DNA of 64,000 nt, taken from positions 157,169,236-157,233,235 of the forward strand of contig NC_080539.1 in NCBI RefSeq assembly GCF_028640845.1, given 5' to 3'. This DNA is from Ahaetulla prasina (taxonomy: Eukaryota; Chordata; Lepidosauria; Squamata; Colubridae). The notes beneath the pieces are model-generated. The model did no database searches, was not told the DNA's origin, and was given only the letters and a program-made list of their open reading frames with translations. The position numbers and the translations under genes were made by a program. Below, piece after piece: positions 1 through 9,797 of the stretch. The first letter of the stretch is position 1. Every line of letters starts with the position of its first letter.

Positions 1-105
1 AAAAAAGTGGTTTACTGCTTTGCCATCCAAATGTTTTGTTAAATGCTGATGCCAATTTATTAACAGTTATTTTGGAATTATAAAGAATACTATTCCAGTA
101 ATATG

Positions 106-425
106 GGTAGTCCTCAAATTACAACAGCAGTTGGGAGCAGAATAGGTATCACTATGTCATACAGCACAACGTCACATGAACACATCACTTACTAATGGCA
201 GTTCTAACAATGCCAGTTGGTGTTGTTAAACAAGGACCATGCAGGTGGTTAAGTGAGGACTTCACATGACTATGACAGCTTCCTCATTGACTTTCTTGTA
301 GGAAGCCAGTAGGGATCATCAGAAATCACAATTATGTGACCTCAGGGATCTTTGAGAGCAGGTTGTAAGTCCCGCTCATTCAGCTCCATCACAAATTTGA
401 ACCAAGATTGTAATCTGAGGACCAC
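106..425. mobile_element. Degenerate DNA transposon remnant with terminal inverted repeats
   Basis: The left end (GTAGTCCTCAAATTACAACA) is roughly the inverse complement of the right end (GATTGTAATCTGAGGACCAC). The interior has 'GTTAAACAAGGACC' and 'GTTAAGTGAGGAC' phrases that recur in the better copy at 50930-51312. This is a non-coding miniature element of a squamate family with ends like CAGGTAGTCCTCRACTTACRACC. The superfamily is not certain; it looks Mariner/Tigger- or hAT-like. It is heavily mutated and therefore old. Confidence 0.55.
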
Positions 426-654
426 TTGTGAAACCAGGATAATTTGATTTTATGAAAGGGCATCACACCTGTGATATCATTGGATTGTGGGTGGATATTG
501 CTGGTGTCTTTACAGTCAATTGTAAATATGTAAGCTAATTCCATTTCAGTAGATTAACTATCAATTCTAAATGATCTGCAAAATCTAGTATGATAGTTAA
601 AGAGCACAGTGAAAAATGGGACTAAAATTAAATACAGAACCAAAGTAATGTAAG
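426..654. other. No gene recognised
   Basis: This is AT-rich intergenic sequence. I see no coding frame, RNA gene or clear repeat in it. Confidence 0.5.
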
Positions 655-872
655 GCTATTCTCCAAAGCACTTGATGGCAGGACAAGAAACAATGGATGG
701 AAACTAATCAATGAGAGAAGCAACGAAGTTGTGAATGCTCCAACACTGGAAATTTTTAAGAAAATGTTGGATAACCATCTGTCTGAGATAGTGTAGGGTT
801 TTCCTGCCTGGGCAGGGGGTTGGACTAGAAGGCCTCCAAGGTCCCTTCCAATTCTGTTGTTATTATTATTAA
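655..872 (+). mobile_element. CR1-type LINE 3' end (first of two)
   Basis: The phrases 'GGATAACCATCTGTCTGAGA' and 'GGTTGGACTAGAAGGCCTCC' followed by 'AAGGTCCCTTCCAA' are the C-terminal codons and 3' UTR signature of CR1 LINEs. The piece ends in a short (TTA)n tail. It is severely 5'-truncated and non-coding. It is near-identical over ~120 bp to the adjacent CR1 tail. Confidence 0.8.
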
Positions 873-1066
873 CCTAGAACTAAGAAGAAATTTCCTGACA
901 GTGAGAATAATTAGCCAGTGGAACAACTTGCCTCCAGAAGTTGTGAATTCTCCAACACTGGAAATTTTTAAGAAAATGTTGGATAACCATCTGTCTGAGA
1001 TAGTGTAGGGTTTTCCTGCCTGGGCAGAGGGTTGGACTAGAAGACCTCCAATGTGCCTTCCAACTC
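873..1066 (+). mobile_element. CR1-type LINE 3' end (second of two)
   Basis: This has the same CR1 signature as the preceding element, with 'TTGGACTAGAAGACCTCC' near its end. It runs directly into the (TTCTA)n array. It starts a little further 5' in the element ('AAGAAGAAATTTCCTGACAG'), which encodes the conserved 'RRNFLTVR'-like segment of CR1 ORF2. Confidence 0.8.
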
Positions 1067-1172
1067 TCTATTCTATTCTATTCTATTCTATTCTATTCTA
1101 TTCTATTCTATTCTATTCTATTCTACTCTACTCTACTCTACTCTACTCTACTCTACTCTACTCTACTCTATT
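1067..1172. repeat. (TTCTA)n / (CTCTA)n pentanucleotide microsatellite
   Basis: About 21 tandem pentamers. The first half is TTCTA, then a block of CTCTA from about 1123, then one TTCTA. The array starts exactly at the end of a CR1 tail. It is the complement of the AATAG repeat known to be seeded by CR1 LINEs in snakes. Confidence 0.95.
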
Positions 1173-1977
1173 CAACAAGCCCTGCAACCAATCTTTCATT
1201 TATGTCAAAGTAGTATCAATAACATAGCCTAGTTTGATGTTTCTTCCTCAAATTTTAAAACCATTTTCCTCCTCTTCCAATAGATTCCCTAAATATATAT
1301 TCTGCATGTAGGTTGAACAGGTACATGAAGAGTATGCAGCCTAGTCTCACTCCTAGAGAAGACAAACCCCTTTATATTATGGATTTCGAGATGGTTACCA
1401 AGAGTAGTCGGCCCTACAAGAATAAATCAATACTGGATCAAATAAAAAATGACTGTTGCCTTGGGGCATTAATCAGCAGCGAGACACTGACATACTTCAG
1501 TCATGTGATGTGAGCTTATGTTGGACTAGAAAAAAATGCTTGGCAAGAATGAAGAAAGTAGGGAGAGAAAGCAATAGGTAAAATGGATGGATGGGATCCC
1601 TGGAATGTCATTGGAAGAGTTAGTCATCACTGCCAAAGACGTGTCCAGATGCTAGGTCTTTTACCTATAGAAACACCAGGGGTCTCGTCCAACTCCATGT
1701 TATCTAAGAAAGCAATTATAGAGCATTTTGAATAATTGATGTTCAGTTAATCACATTATTCTAAGTATTGCATCGTCTAATGGATCAATTTATAGAATTC
1801 CAAGAAGCAAGAGCAAGATTTTGAAGGAAGATTCAGGCATATGGCGTATATATTTTGATATATTGTCATTCTCAAGAATACCTAACGCACAAATTCACAA
1901 GTTGTCCTAAACTTCCAACTTTAACCATTGTTTGTTAACCAAGCAACAAATGATCTAGTTCATTCATTGCGCTAAAT
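1173..1977. other. No gene recognised (intergenic)
   Basis: AT-rich sequence. A 66-codon open frame at 1313-1513 has no recognisable motif or coding character and looks like chance or old LINE debris. Confidence 0.5.
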
Positions 1978-2116
1978 CATGGGTATCAAACTCGCGGCAT
2001 CACGTTGCCATCATGTGATTATCGTGATGTTTTTTCCCTTTACAGAGCTGGGGTGGGCGTGGCCTGTGCATGATGAATATGGCCTGCTGGCCGCCAATTT
2101 GACAGCCCAGCTCTGA
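1978..2116. mobile_element. hAT-Charlie-like miniature element (degraded)
   Basis: The left end 'GGGTATCAAACTCGCGGCA' and right end 'GGCCGCCAATTTGACAG' form the inverted repeat typical of hAT elements that begin CAGNGGTGTCAAACTCRYGGC. The interior 'CAGAGCTGGGGTGGGCGTGG' recurs at 27335. AATCAT lies on both sides as a probable remnant of the 8-bp target duplication. It is non-coding. Confidence 0.65.
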
Positions 2117-2504
2117 ATCATAATTTAGAGATATTTGTACCCAGACAACACACTGCTTAAGGGAAGATGGAATGTATGTATTTTGAAAACTGAAAAATAA
2201 ACTTTTTAAAAAAAGAAATCATAATTTTTGATTTGCAGAGCACCATGGCTACATTCATACCAGAAACAACCACATCTTAGTGAGATGAATACAGTCAACC
2301 AGCATATCTTATGTCCACTTTTAGTAAACTCACCATCCATTATGAAGGACCTCTTTCTTGTCAAAGGTCCCTTCTGAATAGCAATGTTTCCACTCTCCAA
2401 TTCCACCAAAGTATTTTAAATTTGGTTGTGTGATCATCCTTGTTTCTGCTGAACTCCAAATGCTGAGATTAAATAGGCAAGAAAAACCAAAAGTACACAT
2501 ATAG
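2117..2504. other. No gene recognised
   Basis: Intergenic; the short open frames here lack any recognisable feature. Confidence 0.45.
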
Positions 2505-3178
2505 ACTGGTTGAAACCAGGCTTAATAGCAGTAACTGTGAGAGGGATCTTGGAGTCTTAGTGGACAACCAATTAAATATGAGCCAACAGTGTGTGGTGGC
2601 AGCCAAAAAAGCCAACGCAATCCTAATTGGCATTACCAGAGGGATACAATCAAGATCAAGTGGGGTACTAATACCACTCTATAAAGCATCCAGTTTTGGT
2701 AACCACACTATAAAAAGATGTTGAGACTCTAGAAGGAGTGCAGAGAAGAGCAACCAAGATGTTTAGGGGACTGGAGACTAAAATATATGAAGAACGGTTA
2801 CAGGAATTGGGTATGGCTAGTCTAGTGAAGAGAAGGACCAAGGGAGACATGATAGCAGTGTTCCAATATGTCAGGGGTTGCCACAAAGAAGAGGGAGTCA
2901 AACTATTCTCCAAAGCTCCTGAAGGCAGGACAAGGAATAATGGATGGAAACCGAACAAGGAGCGATTCAACCTGGAAATAAGGATAAATTTTCTGACAAT
3001 GAGAGCAACAACCAATGGAACAGCTTGCATTCAGAAGTTGTGGGAGCTTCATCACTGGAAGCTTTGAAGAAGAGGCTGGACTGCCATCTGTCAGAAATGG
3101 TGTAGGGTCTCCTGCTTTGGGGGGGGTGTGTTGGACTAGATGATTTACAAGATCCCTTCCAACTCCATTAATCTGTTA
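2505..3178 (+). mobile_element. CR1-type LINE, C-terminal ORF2 and 3' end (pseudogene)
   Basis: A 109-codon frame at 2738-3067 carries the conserved CR1 ORF2 C-terminus. It starts QRRATKMFRGLE, then has a YEERLQELG-like motif, a KRRTKGDMIAVFQYVRG-like motif and a LFSKAPEGRTRNNG-like motif. Sequence from about 2505 to 2737 encodes the preceding RT-thumb region in a broken frame. After the frame come 'GTTGGACTAGATGATTTACA' and 'AGATCCCTTCCAACTCC', the CR1 3' UTR signature. It lacks the endonuclease and the catalytic RT core, so it is a dead 5'-truncated insertion. Confidence 0.85.
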
Positions 3179-3602
3179 AATCTAAAATGAAACCCACTAT
3201 ACAAATAAAATTTATGAGCTGTTCCTCATTTGTACCAATGATTTCAGTTATCTGGCTGGCACTAAATGGATTCCTTACCCGATCTGTTATCCTTTTTGTG
3301 CCTACAAAGTTGCAGACCTCACAATTCAGCTTTGCTGCTGGCTTGTTCTTGTTAAGCACAATGGGTCTAGGTCTTTGCAGCACTCTCAGAGGCACAAGGA
3401 GCTTCTATGCATCCTATTCCCAAGAAACAAATCCAGGTGTGTATCACCTAGTGTCTGAATGTTGGAAACCAGATGGAGGGTTTGAATTCAGGATGATTGG
3501 AGTGGAAAAGCCAAGTTCCTGATAATATGTATGAAACACAGGAGAAATACCTGAACAGAGCTGGTAAGAATGTTAATTAATTGTTGTTTCTTACCAGCCA
3601 AT
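3179..3602. other. No gene recognised
   Basis: Contains a 111-codon + frame at 3187-3522 without recognisable domains. It overlaps an antisense frame and I treat it as chance. Confidence 0.45.
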
Positions 3603-3860
3603 ATAGTCTAGGCAGCAAAGCAGCAAGCTAGAAAGCGGGAGACAATGAGTTCAAGTCCTGCTTTAGCCATGAAAGCCAGCTGGGTGACTTTGGGCCAGTC
3701 ACTCTTTCTCAGCCCAACCTACCTCACAGGGTTGTTGTAGTGGGGAAAATAGGAGGAGGAAGATGTATTGGATAAGTTCACCACTTTGAGTTATTTGTAA
3801 AAATAGTAAAGGTAATAATACATACAGATACAAATAAAGTAAAATAATAAATAAAATAAA
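3603..3860 (+). mobile_element. tRNA-derived SINE (squamate family)
   Basis: A box-B-like 'GAGTTCAAGTCCTGC' is followed by the SINE body 'AAAGCCAGCTGGGTGACTTT', then 'GGGCCAGTCACTC', 'CCTACCTCACAGGGTTGTTG' and an A/T-rich tail of (AATAA)-like repeats. This is a Pol III-type SINE with a degraded box A. I do not assign a formal family name. Confidence 0.75.
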
Positions 3861-4378
3861 ACCAGGCTTCCATTGCTTTGGAAACTCTCCTTTCATCTCG
3901 CCCCCTCAACCATGAGGCTGAAGCGGACTATAGCTCTGAAGAGTCCAACAGAAATAAGGGAGCCATAAAGAAGGTTGAGCCTTTTGAGCCAATGCTACAC
4001 CCCAAATCTCTCCCGCCTCTTCACAGCTCTTTCCAAGGCTCATGCTTAGAATGAGCATGAGCATTTCTTTTGCAGGGCTGGATAGCCCTCCATCTTGACC
4101 ACAGGCCCACAACCCTAGCTCCAGGCCCTGCTGCTGAGCTTGGGCCTGGCTTTGCAGAGTGACTGCTTGTCTGCCTCCTGCAGGTTCTGCAACCTGCGTA
4201 ACCATCCACGCCCTGGCTGGCAAATACAGCTTGGCAAATCTGGAAAATGTCTTGACTTTGAAGACATCATTCTTCCTTATTTAAATTCCCACCAAAAGCC
4301 GCAAGGATGGCAGGGCTCCAGATTTTTCACAGTTATGTACCCTTCCTGATAGCTGCAACAATTACAGTGCGTGCGCAG
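3861..4378. other. No gene recognised (GC-moderate intergenic)
   Basis: Overlapping frames of 62-105 codons on both strands have no recognisable domain. No splice-bounded exon is evident. Confidence 0.45.
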
Positions 4379-4400
4379 GCACACACACACACACACACAT
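4379..4400. repeat. (CA)n microsatellite
   Basis: About 11 CA dinucleotides. Confidence 0.9.
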
Positions 4401-5317
4401 ACTCACTCACACACCCCTTGTGGTCGAGGAAAAAGCAAAATGACTCTCTTCAGCCCAAAGGCCAGGAAGCAAAGTGAAGCTGGTGGATCCTTATGTAAAT
4501 AAAACCAGAAAGTGCCTGGAAAACGGATACAATTCAACTTGTCTTTTTACAAGGATCTCTGAAGGGTCATCATAAGCCCACTTTTACGACTATAAAACGG
4601 GACAATTTTTGCATCCACTTTCAGACTCAAACCATAAAATCACCTACAAGATAGCCAAATATATATTTGTGACAATAAAAGTCCTTGCTGTAGGCTCCAA
4701 GTCTCATCAGATGAGGAATGCAACCTGGGGAGGCCCAAAAGGCCTGCCTTTTCTGCTACAAGGCAAACCCAATAGATTATTTCACCCTGGGAAGTTAGGA
4801 TGGCCCCAATTCTACTGGCCCTTTTAGAGGCCTAAAACCCTGGTTCTATACACAGGCCAGGGGCCCTAATTGCATCCAAGGACCTGTCTCCTGGCTGGGC
4901 TAGTGATTGTCAATTTTGACACCTTCCTTGGCTGCTAGGTATTTTAATTTTTATATGGTTGTTTACAATTATTTAGATTTTATTTTAACATCGTTTGCTG
5001 CTCAGTCACCCATTGTGATGCACAGCAAATTAATTAAATAAATGCATAAATGCAAGGTAACCATTAACAGTCTTTTCTCTTTTTAACTGGGTTTTTCTTT
5101 TATTTCTATTGATGGAGTCTGATCATAAATAAAGACGTTTGATTGATTTGACTGTAAAACTGTCTAGAAACTGCCCAGAAGGGTTAAGATTGGGTTTGCT
5201 GATAATTTTACTGGGAAAATCTACTAGAGAATTCAAGGGGTGGGGAAGAGGGAGGCAAGACAGATCAGGCTAATGCCAGCAATGTTGCAGTGGAAGCCCT
5301 GACATGTTTTCCATGTG
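4401..5317. other. No gene recognised; last bases are the empty insertion site
   Basis: Intergenic sequence. The final bases (CCATGTG, 5311-5317) sit directly before the left copy of the duplicated segment. They preserve the uninterrupted host sequence at the point where the Gypsy element is inserted in the other copy. Confidence 0.5.
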
Positions 5318-5399
5318 CATTACAACATGGCATACATGCTTCAATGGATTGGAGCTGGTATTATGCCACTTTTCTTAGAATCACGAAAGCAATGGCCTC

Positions 5400-5472
5400 C
5401 TATGAATGTGTGGATGGCAGACAGGAGGAAGAGCCACAGACAACAGTCAGATAAGAGGCAGTTTAGGCCGCA
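5400..5472 (+). repeat. Arm of an inverted repeat (mate at 6205-6285)
   Basis: The phrase 'GACAGGAGGAAGAGCCACAG' followed by 'AGATAAGAGGCAGTTTA' recurs in inverse orientation at 6205-6285. Both arms are duplicated again in the right copy. It is probably an unclassified repeat family present twice in opposite orientations. Confidence 0.7.
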
Positions 5473-5732
5473 GAAGCAATGGGGGCATATCAAAAGGCTC
5501 AGAACGGACCCTTCCAAGTTCCTTGGACTGCAAAGAAAAGACTTGCAAGATTTTGATAATGTCAACTTTCAATAAATTTAGAGCTAGTACTTTAGAACTA
5601 GGATGCGATTCTTGTCTTGGACTACTTCACAAGATTTATATCAAACTTGCAAGTCTGATAGTACCTCTCTTCCCCCCACCCCCAATACCTTTATAGTCCA
5701 AGAAACTAAGAAGGGTTCTTTCTGAGACATAT

Positions 5733-5833
5733 AGAATAGAATAGAATAGAATAGAATAGAATAGAATTTTTTATTGGTCATGTATGATTGGACACACAAA
5801 GAATCTGTCTTGGTGCATTTGTCTGCTATATAC
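5733..5833 (-). mobile_element. LINE 3' tail with (AATAG)n, minus strand
   Basis: (GAATA)n is followed by 'TTTTTATTGGTCATGTATGA' and 'TTGGACACACAAAGAATCTG'. This is the reverse complement of the tail seen at 15750-15820, 26050-26225 and 38820-38895. The hAT element at 5834 interrupts its 5' side, with CTATATAC on both sides of the insertion. Confidence 0.85.
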
Positions 5834-6182
5834 TAGTAGTGGATTCCAAATTTTTTTACTACCGGTTCTGTGGGTGTGGCTTGGTGGGTGTGGCATGGCT
5901 TAATAGGCGTAGCTTGGTGGGTGTGGCAGGGGAAGGATACTGTAAAATCTCCATTCCCATCCCACTCTAGGGGAAGGATACTGTAAAATTTTCATTCCCA
6001 CCCCACTCCAGGGGAAGGTTACTGCAAAATCCCCATTTCCTCCCAATCAGCTGGGACTTGGGAGGCAGAGAACAGATGGGGGCGGGGCCAATCAGAATTT
6101 TTACTACCGGTTCTCCGAACTACTCAAAATTTCTGCTACCAGTTCTCCAGAACTGGTCAGAACCTGCTGAAACCCACCTCTG
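5834..6182. mobile_element. hAT-type miniature element with three internal ~40-bp units
   Basis: The ends are TAGTAGTGGATTCC and AACCCACCTCTG, matching the family TIR CAGTGGTGGGTTTC. It is flanked by a perfect 8-bp duplication CTATATAC (5826-5833 and 6183-6190), diagnostic of hAT insertion. Inside are a GGCTTGGTGGGTGTGGC-rich block and three ~40-bp tandem units beginning GGGGAAGGATACTGTAAAAT or a close variant. No transposase is encoded, so it depends on an element elsewhere. Confidence 0.92.
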
Positions 6183-6204
6183 CTATATACCCATTGTTTC
6201 TTTG

Positions 6205-6285
6205 GGCTAAGCTGCCTCTTATCTAACCGTGTCTAGTCTGCGGCTCTTCCTCCTGTCTCCCAAGGTCATTCCCACATATGATTAC
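6205..6285 (-). repeat. Arm of an inverted repeat (mate at 5400-5472)
   Basis: The reverse complement contains 'GAGACAGGAGGAAGAGCCGC' and 'AGATAAGAGGCAGCTTAG', matching the + strand arm upstream. In the right-hand copy, 15 bp of this arm are missing. Confidence 0.7.
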
Positions 6286-6588
6286 AGAATGTCGCCACTT
6301 GGACTTCAGGTGTCGGGAAAGAGGGTGAGCTAAATGTTCCCATGCTAAGAAAAGAACTTTCCACCTGAAAATCCATGCAACTGCGACACCAAAAATGACA
6401 GAAAGAAGCTTTGCGATCTCAGCTGGACTTCAACCAAGGTGGGAGGAAATTGGCACAACTGCCTGAGATCAGGGTAATGGCCATATGTAGAAGGATACTC
6501 TGTGAGATCATAAACCATGATCCTATAACCTGTGTAGAAAAGTTGTATTTAATAAGCCATTACTCTTTCTAAAGAATAGCATCCACAT

Positions 6589-7030
6589 CAGTGGTGGGTT
6601 GCCCTGTCTGGATGGTTCTATAGAACCAGTGGTGGGTTTCAAATTTTTTTACTACCAGTTCTGTGGGCATGGCTTGGTGGGTGTGGCATGGCTGGTGGGT
6701 GTGGCTTGGTGGGCGTGGCAGGGGAAGGATACTGTAAAATCTCTATTTCCTCCCAATCAGCTGGGACTCGGGAAGCAGAGAATAGATGGGGGTGGGGCCA
6801 GTCAGAATTTTTACTACTGTTCTCCGAACTACTCAAACTATTCACTACCGGTTCTCCAGAACTGGTCAGAACCTGCTGAAACCCACCTCTGTATAGAACT
6901 GGTAGTAAAACCGGGGTGAGGCTCCGCCCACTGACCCAAACGTTATCAAAAGTGATCTGCGCATGTGCAGAAGAGCGCGGGTGTGGGCACGATGCGAACC
7001 GGTAGTAAAGGTAAGTAGAACCCACCCCTG
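6589..7030. mobile_element. Outer hAT miniature element, interrupted by a second one
   Basis: It starts CAGTGGTGGGTTGCCC and ends AGAACCCACCCCTG. It is flanked by a perfect 8-bp duplication ATCCACAT (6581-6588 and 7031-7038). Once the inner element and one of its target duplications are removed, it is about 170 bp. It contains a 'GGTAGTAAAACCGGGGTGAG' segment and 'CTGCGCATGTGCAGAAGAGC'. It is non-coding. Confidence 0.92.
6627..6891. mobile_element. Inner hAT miniature element nested in the outer one
   Basis: It starts CAGTGGTGGGTTTC and ends AACCCACCTCTG, with a perfect 8-bp duplication TATAGAAC (6619-6626 and 6892-6899). It belongs to the same family as 5834-6182 but has only one ~40-bp internal unit. 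Its TIR resembles that of its host element, so one transposase may have mobilised both. Confidence 0.93.
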
Positions 7031-7154
7031 ATCCACATAGTACATAGCAAGGAATATATAGGCATTTTTAATACCCATGAACAAAACGAATATTTAAGAA
7101 AATGAACCTCTTTTCATTATTGTTAGTAATTAGAATGGTGATTAAGATATTACG

Positions 7155-7827
7155 AACCGCTGCCCTGGAATGCGAATTCCAGGACCTAGATGACGCCCTG
7201 TTGGAGCAGTTAGTCTGTGGCGTGAGGGATCTTCGACTGCAGCGGCGTCTGTTAGCGATGAAAGATTTAACTCTCCCGATGGCATTAGACGAAGCACGAG
7301 CTGCCGAGATGTCGGAAAGGTCTACCGCTGACATCCGGCGCTTCCAAAATTCTACCAGTCAGTCCACGGGGGTGCATCACGAAGACGACGATCCTGCTGA
7401 CACCTCGGATGAGGAGACAGAAGTGGACCGCCTGAAGACCTCACCGCCCGGAAAGAAAAGGCTGCAAAAGAAGAAAGTAGCTGCCTGCCTCAGCTGTGGG
7501 GAGTTTCATCCTCGTGCATCCTGCCGTTTCCGTTCCGCTATTTGCCGCCGCTGTGGCAAGTCGGGGCATATTGCCAAAGTTTGCCATTCTGCTGGGCAGC
7601 CGCCAGACGAGTTAAAGTATCGCGCCCCAGGGAAGCCCCCTATGGGTGAGAACCGTCGTGATGTTGCCCAGGGGCATGGGCCCACAGAGGTCGTATTCCA
7701 TCAGCATAGTTCAGCTGATTCTAAGAAACTGTCATTGACTGTAAAACTGGAGGGGGTGGCATGTCCCATGGAAATAGACACGGGCTCTTCACGGTCCATT
7801 ATTTCTTGGGCTATCCTCGCCGGGTAG
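7155..7827 (+). pseudogene. Gypsy gag C-terminus with two zinc knuckles, running into protease start
   Basis: The frame is open across the duplication breakpoint, so its apparent start at 7102 lies in host DNA and is accidental. A VCGVRDLRLQRRLL-like segment is typical of Gypsy gag. It is followed by two nucleocapsid zinc knuckles at about 7485-7590, with spacing CX2CX3HX4C and CX2CX4HX4C. These bind retrotransposon RNA during particle assembly. The frame goes on to an aspartic-protease DTGSS signature near 7778, then ends at a TAG at 7825. Gag and protease are in one frame here, as in many Gypsy elements. The N-terminal half of gag is missing. Confidence 0.9.
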
Positions 7828-8629
7828 TTCCTTCTTTTCTCTCATGCCGGTTGCAACCCTGCCCCGTCCGCCTGGGACTATCAGGGCAAGACAATTCCTG
7901 TCATGGGCCAAGGTCGCTTCCATGTGGAGACAAAACTTCAAAGGGTCCCTTCCCCTAATTGTTGTTAAGGGCTCCCTCCCAACACTATTGGGGTTGGACT
8001 GGTTTAGTGCTCTGGGCATGGGTATCTCGGGCATCCATTCTGTCTCTGGGGATAGTTATGACTTCCTTTTTACGGAGTTCAGCTCTGTTTTTGACGGCTC
8101 CTTGGGGAGGTATACGGGGTCCCCAATTTCATTGAATTTGGATCCACAGGTCGCTCCCATTCGATTGAAGCCCCGGAGAGTTCCACTGGCCCTCCGTCCT
8201 AAAGTGGAAGCAGAGCTAGATAAACTAATTCAGCAAGGGGTGTTGGAGCCCACGGATCATTCTAGTTGGGAGACACCCATAGTAGTTCCCATAAAGCCTG
8301 ATGGCTCTATTCGCATATGTGCTGACTTCAAATGCACGCTGAATAAGGCTTTACAGGCTCATCCTTACCCTGTCCCAGTGGTCCAACATTTGCTTCATTC
8401 CTTGGGCCCTGGCACCGTTTTTGCCAAACTAGATTTGGCTCAGGCATACCAGCAGCTTCCGGTGGATGATGCATCTGCAGAAGCACAGACCATTGTCACC
8501 CACCGGGGAGCTTTCAAATGCCGGCGCCTGCAGTTTGGCATCAGCATTGCTCCAGGTCTATTCCAAAATTTGATGGAGCGGTTACTTCAGGGATTGCCTG
8601 GGGTCGTCCCCTATTTAATGACGTCCTAA
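7761..8629 (+). pseudogene. Gypsy protease remnant, linker and reverse transcriptase
   Basis: After the DTG motif the frame jumps twice before settling in frame 2 at about 7844. A 'LLGLDWFSALGM'-like linker typical of Gypsy pol is followed by the RT fingers and palm at about 8130-8620. Visible motifs are 'KPDGSIRICADF', 'FAKLDLAQAYQQL' and 'RLQFGISIAPGLFQ'. The frame terminates at the catalytic Y-x-D-D motif, where a frameshift breaks the site and the DNA no longer specifies both aspartates. The enzyme is therefore inactive. Confidence 0.9.
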
Positions 8630-9420
8630 TCTCCGCTGGTGGTCAGGCGAACTCGTCGAGAGGGTGAGGCTGTGTTATCCGCTTCAAGCAGGCTGGTCTC
8701 AAGTTGAAACGCTCCAAATGTGTCATAGGGGTCCCTCAAGTAGAGTTCTTGGGGTATCTCGTGGATGCTAAAGGCATCCACCCTGCCCAACTAAGGTGGC
8801 CGCCATTAATCTGCCCCTATTCCGACCTCAAGGACGGAACTGCAGGCATTCTTGGCCTCCTTAATTTTACAGTGTGTTCTTGCCTCACAAGGCTTGGTGG
8901 CTGAACCTCTCCACCGCCTGTTGGACAAGAACACACCGTGTCCTGGAGCCCCTGGAGACTTCTGCCTTTCAAGCTGTCAAGGAGTTGCTCACTTCTTGGC
9001 CGTATTGGTCCAATACAATGCTGACCTGCCACTTGTTTTAACGGCAGATGCTTCCCCTTGGTATTGGGGCTGTGTTAAGCCACCGTTTTCCCTGCTTGGA
9101 GGCCCTCTCGCATTTTACTCGAGGACTCTCTCTCAGCTGAGCGTAATTATAGCCAGCTGGATCGAGGCCTTGGCCTTAGTGGCCTCAGTTAAGAGGTTCC
9201 ACGACTATGTGTATGGCCGCGGTTCGAGCTTGTCACAGATCACAAGCCGCTATTAGGGCTTTTATCCGGAGACCGGCAGACACCAATTATTCTGTCGCCC
9301 GTTTGTCCGGTGGGCGGTATTTCTGGCCGCTTATAACTACTCCTGACATACCGGCCCGGCAAGCTGATCGCACACGCTGATGCGCTCAGTCGTTGCCCGT
9401 GCCTGGACAAGTCCACGATC
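8630..9420 (+). pseudogene. Gypsy RT thumb and RNase H remnant
   Basis: Frame 1 at 8704-8800 carries an 'EFLGYLVDAKGI' motif (end of RT). Frame 2 at 8852-9256 carries 'LTADASPWYWG' and 'LAFYSRTLSQL', the beginning of a Gypsy RNase H. There are several stops and frame changes. Between 9260 and 9790 only scattered similarity to the integrase N-terminal zinc region can be expected, and I could not identify the HHCC residues. Confidence 0.8.
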
Positions 9421-9797
9421 CGGCACCCGGTTCTCCGGTTCTCCTCATTGAGGACTGGGAGTCCCCGTAGCGGCCGTTGACATTGCGGCTGCCTCTGCTG
9501 CCGATCCCATTTTTCGCAGGTGCTGGACTGGGTGGGCAGGGGTTGGCCGTTGAACCCCGCCCACTGCGGCGCGACATTCAGGCCGTTCCTCGCCAGACAG
9601 CACGAGTTGTCATCTCAGCGAGGCTGCTTGCTGTGGGGACATAGGGTCGTTGTTCCCCGCACTTCAAGTTCCCGTGCTTTCGGTTGCATGAAAGTCATCC
9701 GGCATCGTCCGGATGAAGGGTTAGCCGAAGCTATGTCTGGTGGCCGTCATTAGATAAGGACATAGCTAACTGGGTTTCCCAATGCCAAGCATGCCAG

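Larger units (their letters stand above)
5318..7154. repeat. Left copy of 1.83-kb direct duplication flanking the Gypsy element
   Basis: It begins CATTACAACATGGCA and ends TTAAGATATTACG. It aligns end to end with 11081-12902. In the first ~380 bp I count about six substitutions, and this copy has 15 extra bases near 6215 (CTTATCTAACCGTGT). Its left boundary continues into ordinary host DNA. Its right boundary switches abruptly into Gypsy gag. It contains an (AATAG)n LINE tail (5733-5833) and the hAT elements listed separately. Confidence 0.93.

Noticed and set aside
1067..1172. CRISPR-like regular repeats
   Set aside because: Pentamer microsatellite in a vertebrate genome, without spacers.
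2738..3067. 109-codon frame as a host gene
   Set aside because: It is the C-terminus of CR1 ORF2, followed by the CR1 3' UTR signature.
6639..7025. 128-codon minus frame, repeated at 12388-12813 (141 codons)
   Set aside because: It reads through two nested hAT elements and their target duplications, so it cannot be an ancestral gene.
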